Below are positions 1 through 6,240 of a DNA stretch of 64,000 nt, piece by piece (the stretch's first letter is position 1; each line of letters begins with the position of its first letter). Both the position numbers and the translations under genes were made by a program. Below the pieces are notes generated by a model. It had not been told where the DNA came from, did not search any database, and saw only the letters and a program-made list of their open reading frames with translations. Source of the stretch: Clostridia bacterium (lineage in GTDB: Bacteria > Bacillota > Clostridia > Christensenellales > Pumilibacteraceae); contig JAGAPD010000013.1 in the NCBI GenBank assembly GCA_017623435.1, positions 1 through 64,000 of the forward strand. The letters are read 5' to 3'.

Positions 1-73
1 GGGCCTTCAGGGACTTGAACCCCGGACCGATCGGTTATGAGCCGACTGCTCTGACCAACTGAGCTAAAGGCCC
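1..73 (-). tRNA. tRNA with CAT anticodon (Ile2 or Met), 3' end cut by window edge
   Basis: Reverse complement gives an acceptor GGGCCTT, a D-arm TAGCTCAGTTGG, an anticodon loop CTCATAA and a T-loop TTCAAGT. The discriminator base and CCA would lie outside the window. The body resembles Firmicutes tRNA-Ile2, whose CAU is modified to lysidine-AU, more than initiator tRNA, but elongator Met cannot be excluded. It is nearly identical to the copy at 290-366. Confidence 0.9.
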
Positions 74-102
74 AGACACTAAAGGCACCTTGATATTGAA
101 AG

Positions 103-178
103 TGGTGACTCCGAGGGGAATCGAACCACCGACACGGAGATTTTCAGTCTCCTGCTCTACCGACTGAGCTATCGAGGC
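103..178 (-). tRNA. tRNA-Phe (GAA), acceptor stem poorly paired
   Basis: D-arm, anticodon stem (GGAGA/TCTCC) and loop CTGAAAA with GAA are canonical, and CCA is encoded at 103-105. The acceptor 5' strand GCCTCGA does not match the 3' strand CGGAGTC well: pairs 2-71, 6-67 and 7-66 are mismatched, and the T-stem has one more mismatch. The gene may be degenerate, or the 3' side may carry assembly or sequencing error. No other tRNA-Phe is visible in the window. Confidence 0.8.
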
Positions 179-184
179 TAAAAT

Positions 185-261
185 TGGCGACCTGGAAGGG
201 ACTCGAACCCTCGACCTCTAGCGTGACAGGCTAGCGTTCTAACCAGCTGAACTACCAGGCC
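185..261 (-). tRNA. tRNA-Asp (GTC)
   Basis: The cloverleaf is complete: acceptor GGCCTGG pairs with CCAGGTC (one G-U), the anticodon loop CTGTCAC contains GTC, the discriminator is G and CCA is encoded. It belongs to the five-gene minus-strand tRNA cluster. Confidence 0.95.
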
Positions 262-289
262 ACAAAAGTGACGTTTGCGTAAAATGGAA

Positions 290-366
290 TGGTGGGCCTT
301 CAGGGACTCGAACCCCGGACCAATCGGTTATGAGCCGACCGCTCTAACCAACTGAGCTAAAGGCCC
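290..366 (-). tRNA. tRNA with CAT anticodon (Ile2 or Met), complete copy
   Basis: Acceptor GGGCCTT pairs with AAGGCCC, the anticodon loop is CTCATAA, the discriminator is A and CCA is encoded at 290-292. It differs from the copy at the window start at only about four positions (D-loop, position 26, variable region, T-loop). That indicates local duplication inside the tRNA operon. Confidence 0.92.
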
Positions 367-389
367 TTGTCGAAGAAGTGGAGTAAATT

Positions 390-464
390 TGGTCGGGGTG
401 AAGAGACTCGAACTCCCGACCCCATGGTCCCAAACCACGTGCGCTACCACTGCGCTACACCCCG
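390..464 (-). tRNA. tRNA-Pro (TGG)
   Basis: Acceptor CGGGGTG pairs fully with CACCCCG, the anticodon loop TTTGGGA contains TGG, and CCA is encoded. It is the first gene of the minus-strand tRNA operon, directly downstream of the promoter at 489-517. Confidence 0.95.
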
Positions 465-488
465 AAACCATCTTGCGCTGACTTGTAT

Positions 489-517
489 ATAATACTACAA
501 TTTGAAAAATAAGTCAA
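489..517 (-). promoter_or_regulatory. sigma-A type promoter of the tRNA operon
   Basis: On the minus strand TTGACT (517-512) and TATTAT (494-489) are separated by 17 bases. The predicted start is about 20 bases before tRNA-Pro. Confidence 0.8.
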
Positions 518-614
518 GAAAAATTACGAACATTTTTAAAATTTTTTTAAGTTTTTTCTTATAAATTAAAAGTGAGCAAATATAGCATTTTTGAAGGGAC
601 GTCAGGATAGGTTT

Positions 615-642
615 TTGACAAAAAAAGAGCGTTTTATATAAA
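615..642 (+). promoter_or_regulatory. candidate promoter of spoIIAA
   Basis: TTGACA (615-620) and TATAAA (637-642) have a 16-base spacer. The leader then contains an inverted repeat, GTTTACA at 653-659 and TGTAAAC at 683-689. spoIIA operons are usually driven by sigma-H and then sigma-F/G; I do not see a clear sigma-H site, so the developmental promoter is unresolved. Apart from this and the tRNA promoter, 518-707 shows nothing I recognise. Confidence 0.45.
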
Positions 643-707
643 AGCTTCGTAAGTTTACATCAAAAAGGTGTTAAATTATTTTTGTAAACGATAGTGGAGG
701 CGATATT

Positions 708-1022
708 ATGGTAGACAGTAAATTAGTCGGAAAGACTTTGTACGTTGGGCTGAACGGTGAACTTGACGAACATTCTGCCCTTTACGTTCGAAAAAAGCTT
801 GACGAATTGATTGACGAAACGGACGTAAGAAAATTGATAATTGAACTGAGCCAGCTTAATTTTATGGACAGCACCGGTATAGGAGTACTTTTAGGGCGTT
901 ATAAAAAGCTTGTGAACAAGGGAGTGCCCATACTAATTGCTAACCCGTCGAAAAGCGTGGACAAGGTTTTAACGCTGTCAGGAATTTACAAAATAATGCC
1001 CAAAGTAGTATCGGAGGCGTAA
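708..1022 (+). CDS. spoIIAA: anti-sigma-F factor antagonist SpoIIAA
   Basis: This is a 104-residue STAS-domain protein. In forespore sigma-factor control the unphosphorylated protein binds SpoIIAB and releases sigma-F. The phosphorylation motif MDSTGIGVLLGRYK is intact, with the acceptor serine at residue 55 (Ser58 in Bacillus). A strong ribosome site (GTGGAGG) precedes the ATG. The gene is followed without a gap by spoIIAB and then sigF, the standard spoIIA operon. Length and composition are ordinary. Confidence 0.97.
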   Translation: MVDSKLVGKTLYVGLNGELDEHSALYVRKKLDELIDETDVRKLIIELSQLNFMDSTGIGVLLGRYKKLVNKGVPILIANPSKSVDKVLTLSGIYKIMPKVVSEA

Positions 1023-1436
1023 ATGGAAAACTATATAGAAATTAAATTACCGGCAATAAGTAAGAACGAATCACTCGCGAGAAACGCTATCGCGCTATTT
1101 TGCGTAGAGTTAAATCCTACCGTAGACGAGCTTGACGACGTAAAGACTGCCGTATCCGAGGCGGTTACGAACTGCATCGTACACGCTTACGGACAAGAGC
1201 AAGGCGAAATAATTTTACGGGCAAACGTATGCGAGCAAGCTTTACATATCGAGATAGAGGACTTTGGCGTAGGTATTGAGGACGTTGAAAGCGCGATGAA
1301 ACCTTTCTTTACCACAAAGCCTGAGGATGAGCGTAGCGGTATGGGATTTACCATAATGGGAGCGTTTATGGATAATTTACTCGTAAAAAGAAACGAGAGT
1401 GGTGGAACGGTCGTGATTATGGATAAAAAATTTTGA
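1023..1436 (+). CDS. spoIIAB: anti-sigma-F factor / serine kinase SpoIIAB
   Basis: This 137-residue GHKL-fold protein binds sigma-F in the predivisional cell and phosphorylates SpoIIAA. The N-box is visible near residues 46-57 (SEAVTNCIVHAYG), the G1 box at 80-84 (DFGVG) and the G2-like SGMGF at 105-109. It starts on the base after the spoIIAA stop codon, consistent with translational coupling that would keep the partners balanced. Confidence 0.97.
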   Translation: MENYIEIKLPAISKNESLARNAIALFCVELNPTVDELDDVKTAVSEAVTNCIVHAYGQEQGEIILRANVCEQALHIEIEDFGVGIEDVESAMKPFFTTKPEDERSGMGFTIMGAFMDNLLVKRNESGGTVVIMDKKF

Positions 1437-1450
1437 CGGGGTAAATAGAC

Positions 1451-2167
1451 TTGCTTGACCACGAAGAAACTCAAAGACTAATAATTCTTGCACAAAAGGG
1501 TGACGACAACGCAAAAACTTTGTTGCTTGAAAATAATTCTCCGCTAATTAAAAGCATTTTGCGTCGTTACCGTAATAAAGGCGTAGAGTACGACGACTTG
1601 TATCAACTGGGGTGCATAGGGCTACTGAAAGCAATTTACAACTTCAATAGCGAATTTTGCGTGCGCTTTTCAACGTACGCCGTACCTATGATCGCCGGGG
1701 AAATCAAGAGGTATTTGCGTGACGACGGGTACGTTAAGGTTTCGCGTTCCACTAAAACTTTGGCGTGTAAGATAATGCGCTACTGCGAGGGAATAAAAAA
1801 TAGCGAGGGGCGAAGTCCTACGGTTGAAGAAATTGCAAAGGAGTTTGAAATCGACGCGCAGGAAGTCGTTTTTGCGTTAGACTCGACCAAAATCCCTTTA
1901 TCCTTATACGATAAATGCGAGGACGATAGCGGTCAAGCGCTTTTTGAAAAGATAAGCGACGGGGACACGACGGACGAGAGAATTGACAGGATGATAATTC
2001 GCGACGGTATTGCTAAACTAAACGAGCGAGAACGAAAAATAATTTTACTTCGCTATTTTAAGGACAAAACGCAAAGCGAAGTTGCAAAGGAAATGTGCGT
2101 TTCACAGGTGCAAATATCCAGGCTTGAAAGCAAAATTATTAAGAAATTAAAAGAAGGTTTTGAGTAA
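1451..2167 (+). CDS. sigF: RNA polymerase sigma-F factor (sporulation)
   Basis: This 238-residue sigma-70 family protein is the first forespore-specific sigma factor. Region 2 (YDDLYQLGCIGLLKAIYNF, then VRFSTYAVPMIAGEIKRYLRD) and region 4 (LNERERKIILLRYFKDKTQ, helix-turn-helix SEVAKEMCVSQVQISRLE) are both present. The start is TTG, preceded by a GGGGTA-type ribosome site; no ATG fits. It is third in the spoIIA operon and is followed at once by an intrinsic terminator. Sigma-G is a paralogue, but the spoIIAA-spoIIAB context fixes this as sigma-F. Confidence 0.96.
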   Translation: MLDHEETQRLIILAQKGDDNAKTLLLENNSPLIKSILRRYRNKGVEYDDLYQLGCIGLLKAIYNFNSEFCVRFSTYAVPMIAGEIKRYLRDDGYVKVSRSTKTLACKIMRYCEGIKNSEGRSPTVEEIAKEFEIDAQEVVFALDSTKIPLSLYDKCEDDSGQALFEKISDGDTTDERIDRMIIRDGIAKLNERERKIILLRYFKDKTQSEVAKEMCVSQVQISRLESKIIKKLKEGFE

Positions 2168-2194
2168 AGGACGGTTAAATTCCGTTCTTTTTTT
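2166..2194 (+). terminator. intrinsic terminator of the spoIIA operon
   Basis: AAAGGACGG and CCGTTCTTT pair over nine bases (one G-U) around a 7-base loop, and a run of T follows. The stem begins inside the last codon/stop of sigF. Confidence 0.85.
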
Positions 2195-2195
2195 C

Positions 2196-2225
2196 GTATA
2201 AAATACGGCGTTTGGTCAGATATTA
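2196..2225 (+). promoter_or_regulatory. candidate sigma-G (or sigma-F) promoter of spoVA
   Basis: GTATA (2196-2200) is followed after 18 bases by GATATTA (2219-2225). This resembles the forespore consensus (-35 near gMATA, -10 near CATnnTA) with normal spacing. spoVA operons are sigma-G controlled in Bacillus, so the placement between the terminator and spoVAC fits. Match by eye only. Confidence 0.5.
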
Positions 2226-2230
2226 ATAGT

Positions 2231-2314
2231 ATGAAAAGAATAGAAAAAGACGCAACTTCTTTGCTTAACCCCGAAGACAAAGAAGTGCTGATCAGGACGG
2301 TAAAAGAAAAATGA
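2231..2314 (+). CDS. possible 27-residue leader peptide before spoVAC
   Basis: An ATG at 2231 opens a 27-codon frame (MKRIEKDATSLL...) whose TGA overlaps the spoVAC ATG (ATGA). The predicted start of the sigma-G-type promoter falls on or next to this ATG, and no ribosome site precedes it. The frame could therefore be translated leaderless or not at all. The AGGACGG ribosome site of spoVAC lies inside it. I do not recognise the peptide. Confidence 0.3.
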   Translation: MKRIEKDATSLLNPEDKEVLIRTVKEK

Positions 2315-2775
2315 ACGAAACAAATAGACGAAACGAGAGATATAACGAATACGTAAAATCAGTAACTCCCTCAACCTCAACGCTAAAATCGTTGTTAAAT
2401 AGCTTTTGGATAGGTGGGCTTACTTGTCTTATAGGACAAATTATCTTTGATTTATATAAATGGATTTTTCCACAATTAGACGCTACTAATATAACGAATT
2501 TTACCTCAATGACGCTAATAAGCGTTGCAATTTTATTTACAGGATTAGGCTTTTACGACGTTATTGCGCGTCGTGGTGGGGCTGGATCGTTCCTGCCCAT
2601 TACGGGATTTGCTAACGCAATATCAAGCGCGTCACTCGAGTTTAAGACCGAGGGGCTAATTTTTGGCACGAGCGTAAAAATGTTTAGCGTCGTAGGACCA
2701 GTCGTCGTCAATGGAATTTTTTGGTCGACGGTCGCAGGTATTATTCACCTAATAATTTCGGGGTTAATGCTATGA
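2311..2775 (+). CDS. spoVAC: stage V sporulation protein AC
   Basis: This 154-residue integral membrane protein belongs to the SpoVA channel, which moves Ca-dipicolinic acid across the spore inner membrane; in Bacillus SpoVAC is mechanosensitive. Hydrophobic segments lie near residues 30-53, 64-86 and 116-154, with the family motif around GGAGSFLPITGFANAISS. AGGACGG precedes the start by about ten bases. Its end overlaps the spoVAD start by four bases (ATGA), so translation is probably coupled. Confidence 0.96.
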   Translation: MNETNRRNERYNEYVKSVTPSTSTLKSLLNSFWIGGLTCLIGQIIFDLYKWIFPQLDATNITNFTSMTLISVAILFTGLGFYDVIARRGGAGSFLPITGFANAISSASLEFKTEGLIFGTSVKMFSVVGPVVVNGIFWSTVAGIIHLIISGLML

Positions 2776-3848
2776 ACGTAAAAACTTTGCACAAGGGAAA
2801 TAACTGTGATTTCCTTTTTAAAGATAAAATGCCTGAATTTTTGAGTAAGCACGAATACACCCGTCAAACGATTTTCTTCAATAATCCGCCGTCTATCGTT
2901 GGTAAAATGGCGGTAGGTGGATGTAAAGAGGGTGACGGACCTGTAGGAAAATATTTAGACAAAGTGCATTGCGAAGACAAAATAGGTGAAAAAACCTTCG
3001 AAAAAGCAGAAATTGATATGCTTACCGAGGCGGCTACTGGCGCAATAAAAAGTAGTGGAATCAAAAAGGAGGACGTTGATTTGTTTATCGCAGGCGACCT
3101 TCTTAATCAAATTACCTCGTCAAGCTACGTTGCGCGTGATTTAGGCATTCCGTATGCAGGAATTTATAGCGCGTGTTCTACGATGAGCGAGGGGCTGGCG
3201 CTTGCGTCGATGATGCTAAACGCCGGGTATTTTGACAATATTTTATGCGCAACGGTCAGTCATTTCGCAACCGCTGAACGGCAATACCGTTATCCGCTTG
3301 AATACGGTTGTCAGCGACCGCCTTACGCACAATGGACGGTTACGGGCGCAGGCGCAACGCTACTATCCCGTGGCGGAAATGGACCTAAAATCACGGGCGC
3401 GACGTTTGGTAAGGTAGTTGACTGGGGCACGAACGATCTAAACAACATGGGTGCAAGTATGGCGCCAGCTGCAATGAGTTCACTTATTGCAATGTTTAAC
3501 GATACGGGTACTGAGCCTGACGATTTTGATCTTATTTTGACGGGAGATTTAGGCAAGCTTGGCTCGGACATTTTGCGAAAATTAATGAGTGAGGCAGGAT
3601 ATCCGCTTGGACAAAACTATATTGATTGCGGAAATATGGTGTACGGAATTGATCAAAAATGTTATCAGGGCGGTAGTGGATGCGGTTGTAGCGCTACGGT
3701 AGTCAACTCGTACGTTTTGGATAAAGTAATAAGCGGTGAATACAAAAAAGTGGCTTATTTTGCAACGGGTGCACTTATGAGTGCGCAAAGCTGTTATCAG
3801 GGCGAAACGATTCCTTGTATAAGTCACGGAGTTATTATTGAGGCGTAG
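2772..3848 (+). CDS. spoVAD: stage V sporulation protein AD
   Basis: This 358-residue thiolase-fold protein is the peripheral dipicolinic-acid-binding member of the SpoVA complex. Family signatures include GTAATGAIK-type residues, YSACSTMSEG with a thiolase-like cysteine, and C-terminal SHGVIIEA. I place the start at the ATG overlapping the spoVAC stop. A longer frame begins at 2721 inside spoVAC, but that extension (MVDGRRYYS...) is spacer-like. SpoVAD proteins are usually about 340 residues, so this one is slightly long. Confidence 0.96.
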   Translation: MNVKTLHKGNNCDFLFKDKMPEFLSKHEYTRQTIFFNNPPSIVGKMAVGGCKEGDGPVGKYLDKVHCEDKIGEKTFEKAEIDMLTEAATGAIKSSGIKKEDVDLFIAGDLLNQITSSSYVARDLGIPYAGIYSACSTMSEGLALASMMLNAGYFDNILCATVSHFATAERQYRYPLEYGCQRPPYAQWTVTGAGATLLSRGGNGPKITGATFGKVVDWGTNDLNNMGASMAPAAMSSLIAMFNDTGTEPDDFDLILTGDLGKLGSDILRKLMSEAGYPLGQNYIDCGNMVYGIDQKCYQGGSGCGCSATVVNSYVLDKVISGEYKKVAYFATGALMSAQSCYQGETIPCISHGVIIEA

Positions 3849-3850
3849 TT

Positions 3851-4219
3851 ATGTTAGAAAATTTATTGACTTATTTAATAGTTTTTGCGTCGGGCGGACT
3901 TTTTTGCGTAATCGCGCAACTTCTTATAATTAAAACGAAACTTACTCCTGCGCGAATTTTGGTAATTTTTCTTTTATCGGGAATATTTTTACAAGCAATA
4001 GGAGTTTACGAGCCTATTTATAGCGTGCTAAAAGCAGGAATCAGCGTGCCTATAATCGGGTTTGGCGCGGCGCTTGCGAAGGGAGCGATAACTTACGCGC
4101 ATCAGTTTGGATTCGTGGGCGCGTTTGCAGGTGGGCTTATTCAAACTGCTTTCGGAGTAGGCGTAGCCGTAGTGGCAAGCTTTTTGGTGACGCTGATTTT
4201 TTCGCCAAAATCGAAGTGA
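3851..4219 (+). CDS. spoVAE: stage V sporulation protein AE
   Basis: This 122-residue membrane protein with three to four hydrophobic segments (about 5-27, 35-55, 62-83, 90-115) is the third SpoVA component. It shares GFGAALAKGA-type sequence with SpoVAC-like proteins. It starts two bases after the spoVAD stop, completing the minimal spoVAC-AD-AE operon found in Clostridia. SpoVAA, AB, AEa and AF of Bacillus are absent here. Confidence 0.95.
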   Translation: MLENLLTYLIVFASGGLFCVIAQLLIIKTKLTPARILVIFLLSGIFLQAIGVYEPIYSVLKAGISVPIIGFGAALAKGAITYAHQFGFVGAFAGGLIQTAFGVGVAVVASFLVTLIFSPKSK

Positions 4220-4250
4220 CTAAAAAATTTAACCTCGCATATATATCTAT

Positions 4251-4904
4251 ATGAAGGTTAAAAGGTCAAAGAAACGCAAATATATTTTTCTGTTTTTTTC
4301 CGTGCTGTTAATTTGGGCGGGCGTTTATTACTATAACGCGGTAATAATTCCCGTAGTAAAATCGGTGTCAGAAGAAAAAATGCGCGCTATTACGGTAGAC
4401 GCGGTCAACGACGCCGTCAAAACTTCGCTCGAAGAAATGCCGTCGTACGCAGATATGACGAAGATGACTTACGACAAAGATGGAAACATCAGTACGATTG
4501 TCGTTAATTCGTCCGCAATTAACGATATCGTTCAGCGTATGACCAAAAACGTTGCTCAAAAGCTTGACGACATCGACAGATATGGAATAGAAGTACCCGT
4601 AGGCTCGCTTAGTGGCGTACTGTTTTTAGCAGGTAAAGGCCCGGAAATTTCACTTAGAATCGTGCCTATCGGCTCGGTAATTCCTCAGCTTTGCTCCGAA
4701 TTTAAAGAGGTAGGAATCAACCAGACTAACCATCGCATTTATCTTAAACTGAATACTAACGTCAATTTGGTGTTGCCCGGCGCACATAATTTAATTGAAA
4801 CGATAACCGAAGTGTCTATATCAGAGTGCATAATCGTAGGAAAAATTCCGTCAACTTATTTAAATTCCACTTCAACGGAGGATATGATGGATTTAATTCC
4901 CTAA
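4251..4904 (+). CDS. yunB: sporulation protein YunB
   Basis: This 217-residue protein has an N-terminal signal anchor (about residues 10-30) and a long extracytoplasmic part, typical of YunB. YunB is sigma-E dependent in Bacillus and contributes to spore formation by an unknown mechanism. Recognisable stretches are NDAVKTSLEE, VNSSAINDI, VPVGSLSGVLFLAGKGP and ISECIIVGKIP. It lies 31 bases after spoVAE and may have its own promoter. The next unit is the unrelated pheST T-box. Confidence 0.85.
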   Translation: MKVKRSKKRKYIFLFFSVLLIWAGVYYYNAVIIPVVKSVSEEKMRAITVDAVNDAVKTSLEEMPSYADMTKMTYDKDGNISTIVVNSSAINDIVQRMTKNVAQKLDDIDRYGIEVPVGSLSGVLFLAGKGPEISLRIVPIGSVIPQLCSEFKEVGINQTNHRIYLKLNTNVNLVLPGAHNLIETITEVSISECIIVGKIPSTYLNSTSTEDMMDLIP

Positions 4905-4909
4905 ATCGC

Positions 4910-4938
4910 TTGCAAAATATCCTTTTTTATGCTAAAAT
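4910..4938 (+). promoter_or_regulatory. sigma-A type promoter of pheST
   Basis: TTGCAA (4910-4915) and TAAAAT (4933-4938) are separated by 17 bases, placing the start just ahead of T-box stem I. Confidence 0.7.
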
Positions 4939-4939
4939 A

Positions 4940-5175
4940 GTGCTAACGACGTTAATCGTGGCATAAGAATTTACGCAAACGACAGAGAGCGCCCGTTTTG
5001 CTGAAAGGGTGCACGCGTAAGGAGATTTTCACCACAGTAGTCGGCGTGCTGATATTAGGCTCGTCCGTTTAACCGCGTTATAGGTTTCAAGAGGTTAAAA
5101 CTTTCGTTTTAACGAACTTGGGTGGTACAGCGTTATTGACGCCCCGAGATTTATTCTCGGGGTTTATTTTTTTAT
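4940..5175 (+). promoter_or_regulatory. T-box riboswitch (Phe) controlling pheST
   Basis: A long leader precedes pheS and carries the T-box core AACTTGGGTGGTACAGCG (5115-5132). A specifier-loop region GGAGATTTTCACC has TTC at 5028-5030, the Phe codon. A terminator, CCCCGAG (5142-5148) and CTCGGGG (5156-5162) plus a T run, completes it. Uncharged tRNA-Phe should favour the antiterminator. Specifier and downstream genes agree. Confidence 0.95.
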
Positions 5176-5206
5176 AAAGAAAACTTATCCTATTTTGGAG
5201 GCGTAA

Positions 5207-6229
5207 ATGAAAGAAAAACTTAAGGACATTACCGCGCGCGCTTTGCTTGCAATTGACAAAGCGGACAATAACAAGGACTTGGCTGCGGTAAAAGTCGAGA
5301 TTTTGGGCAAAAGTGGCGAGCTTACGGGCATTCTTCGTAATATGAAAGACTTGTCGCCCGAAGATAGACCGCTTGCAGGTAAACTCGTAAACGAGGCGAG
5401 AGTGGAGATTGAACGGGCGTTTGACGCGAAGTTTAAGTATCTTCACGACCTTGAGCTTGCTAAAAAGCTGGAAGAAGAGAAGATTGATATCACTATCGAG
5501 GGTAGCGACAAGAAGTTAGGCGGACTTCATCCCTTGACTCAAATGCAAAACGACGTAATCGACTTCTTTACTTCGCTTGGGTTCGCCGTGCTTGACAGCC
5601 CAGAAATTGAAACCGATTACTATAACTTTGAGGCGCTTAACGTTCCTGCAAACCATCCTGCGCGCGATATGCAAGATACTTTCTACGTTACTGACAGTAT
5701 TTTGCTCCGTACGCAAACTTCTGCTGGTCAGATCAGATATATGGAGAATAAAAAGCCTCCTCTTAAAATGATAAATATCGGCAGAGTTTTCCGTTCTGAC
5801 GATGTGGACGCTACACATTCGCCCGTGTTCCATCAGATCGAAGGACTCGTCGTGGACAAGCATATTACTATGTGCGACCTTAAAGGAATTTTGGCAAAGT
5901 TTGCTCAACGTTTCTTTGGCGAAAAAACGCAAATCCGTTTCCGTCCGTCGTACTTTCCCTTTACCGAGCCCAGCGTAGAAGTGGACGCGTCTTGTCCGTA
6001 CTGTGGCGGAAAGGGCTGCCGCGTATGTAAGGGTACTGGCTGGATTGAAATTTTGGGCGCAGGTATAGTAAATCGTAACGTTTTGGCTACTTGCGACATC
6101 AATCCTGACGAATTTACGGGCTTTGCATTTGGAATCGGTCTTGACAGAATTACGACCATTTGCCACGGCATTAACGATATGCGACTTGAGTTTGAGAACG
6201 ATATTCGTTTCCTTAAACAGTTTAATTGA
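5207..6229 (+). CDS. pheS: phenylalanine-tRNA ligase alpha subunit
   Basis: This 340-residue catalytic subunit of the alpha2-beta2 enzyme attaches Phe to tRNA-Phe. It has the N-terminal coiled-coil arm (residues 1-80), class II motif 2 around FRSDDVDATHSPVFHQIEG, the clostridial CPYCGGKGCRVCKGTGW segment and motif 3 GFAFGIGLDRI. GGAGG sits seven bases before the ATG. It is controlled by the Phe T-box upstream, and pheT follows after 11 bases. Confidence 0.98.
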   Translation: MKEKLKDITARALLAIDKADNNKDLAAVKVEILGKSGELTGILRNMKDLSPEDRPLAGKLVNEARVEIERAFDAKFKYLHDLELAKKLEEEKIDITIEGSDKKLGGLHPLTQMQNDVIDFFTSLGFAVLDSPEIETDYYNFEALNVPANHPARDMQDTFYVTDSILLRTQTSAGQIRYMENKKPPLKMINIGRVFRSDDVDATHSPVFHQIEGLVVDKHITMCDLKGILAKFAQRFFGEKTQIRFRPSYFPFTEPSVEVDASCPYCGGKGCRVCKGTGWIEILGAGIVNRNVLATCDINPDEFTGFAFGIGLDRITTICHGINDMRLEFENDIRFLKQFN

Positions 6230-6240
6230 GGTGAGAAACT

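Noticed and set aside
5863..5880. Palindrome half-site in pheS (ATTACTATGT)
   Set aside because: The second arm is absent and the sequence encodes residues usual for the family.
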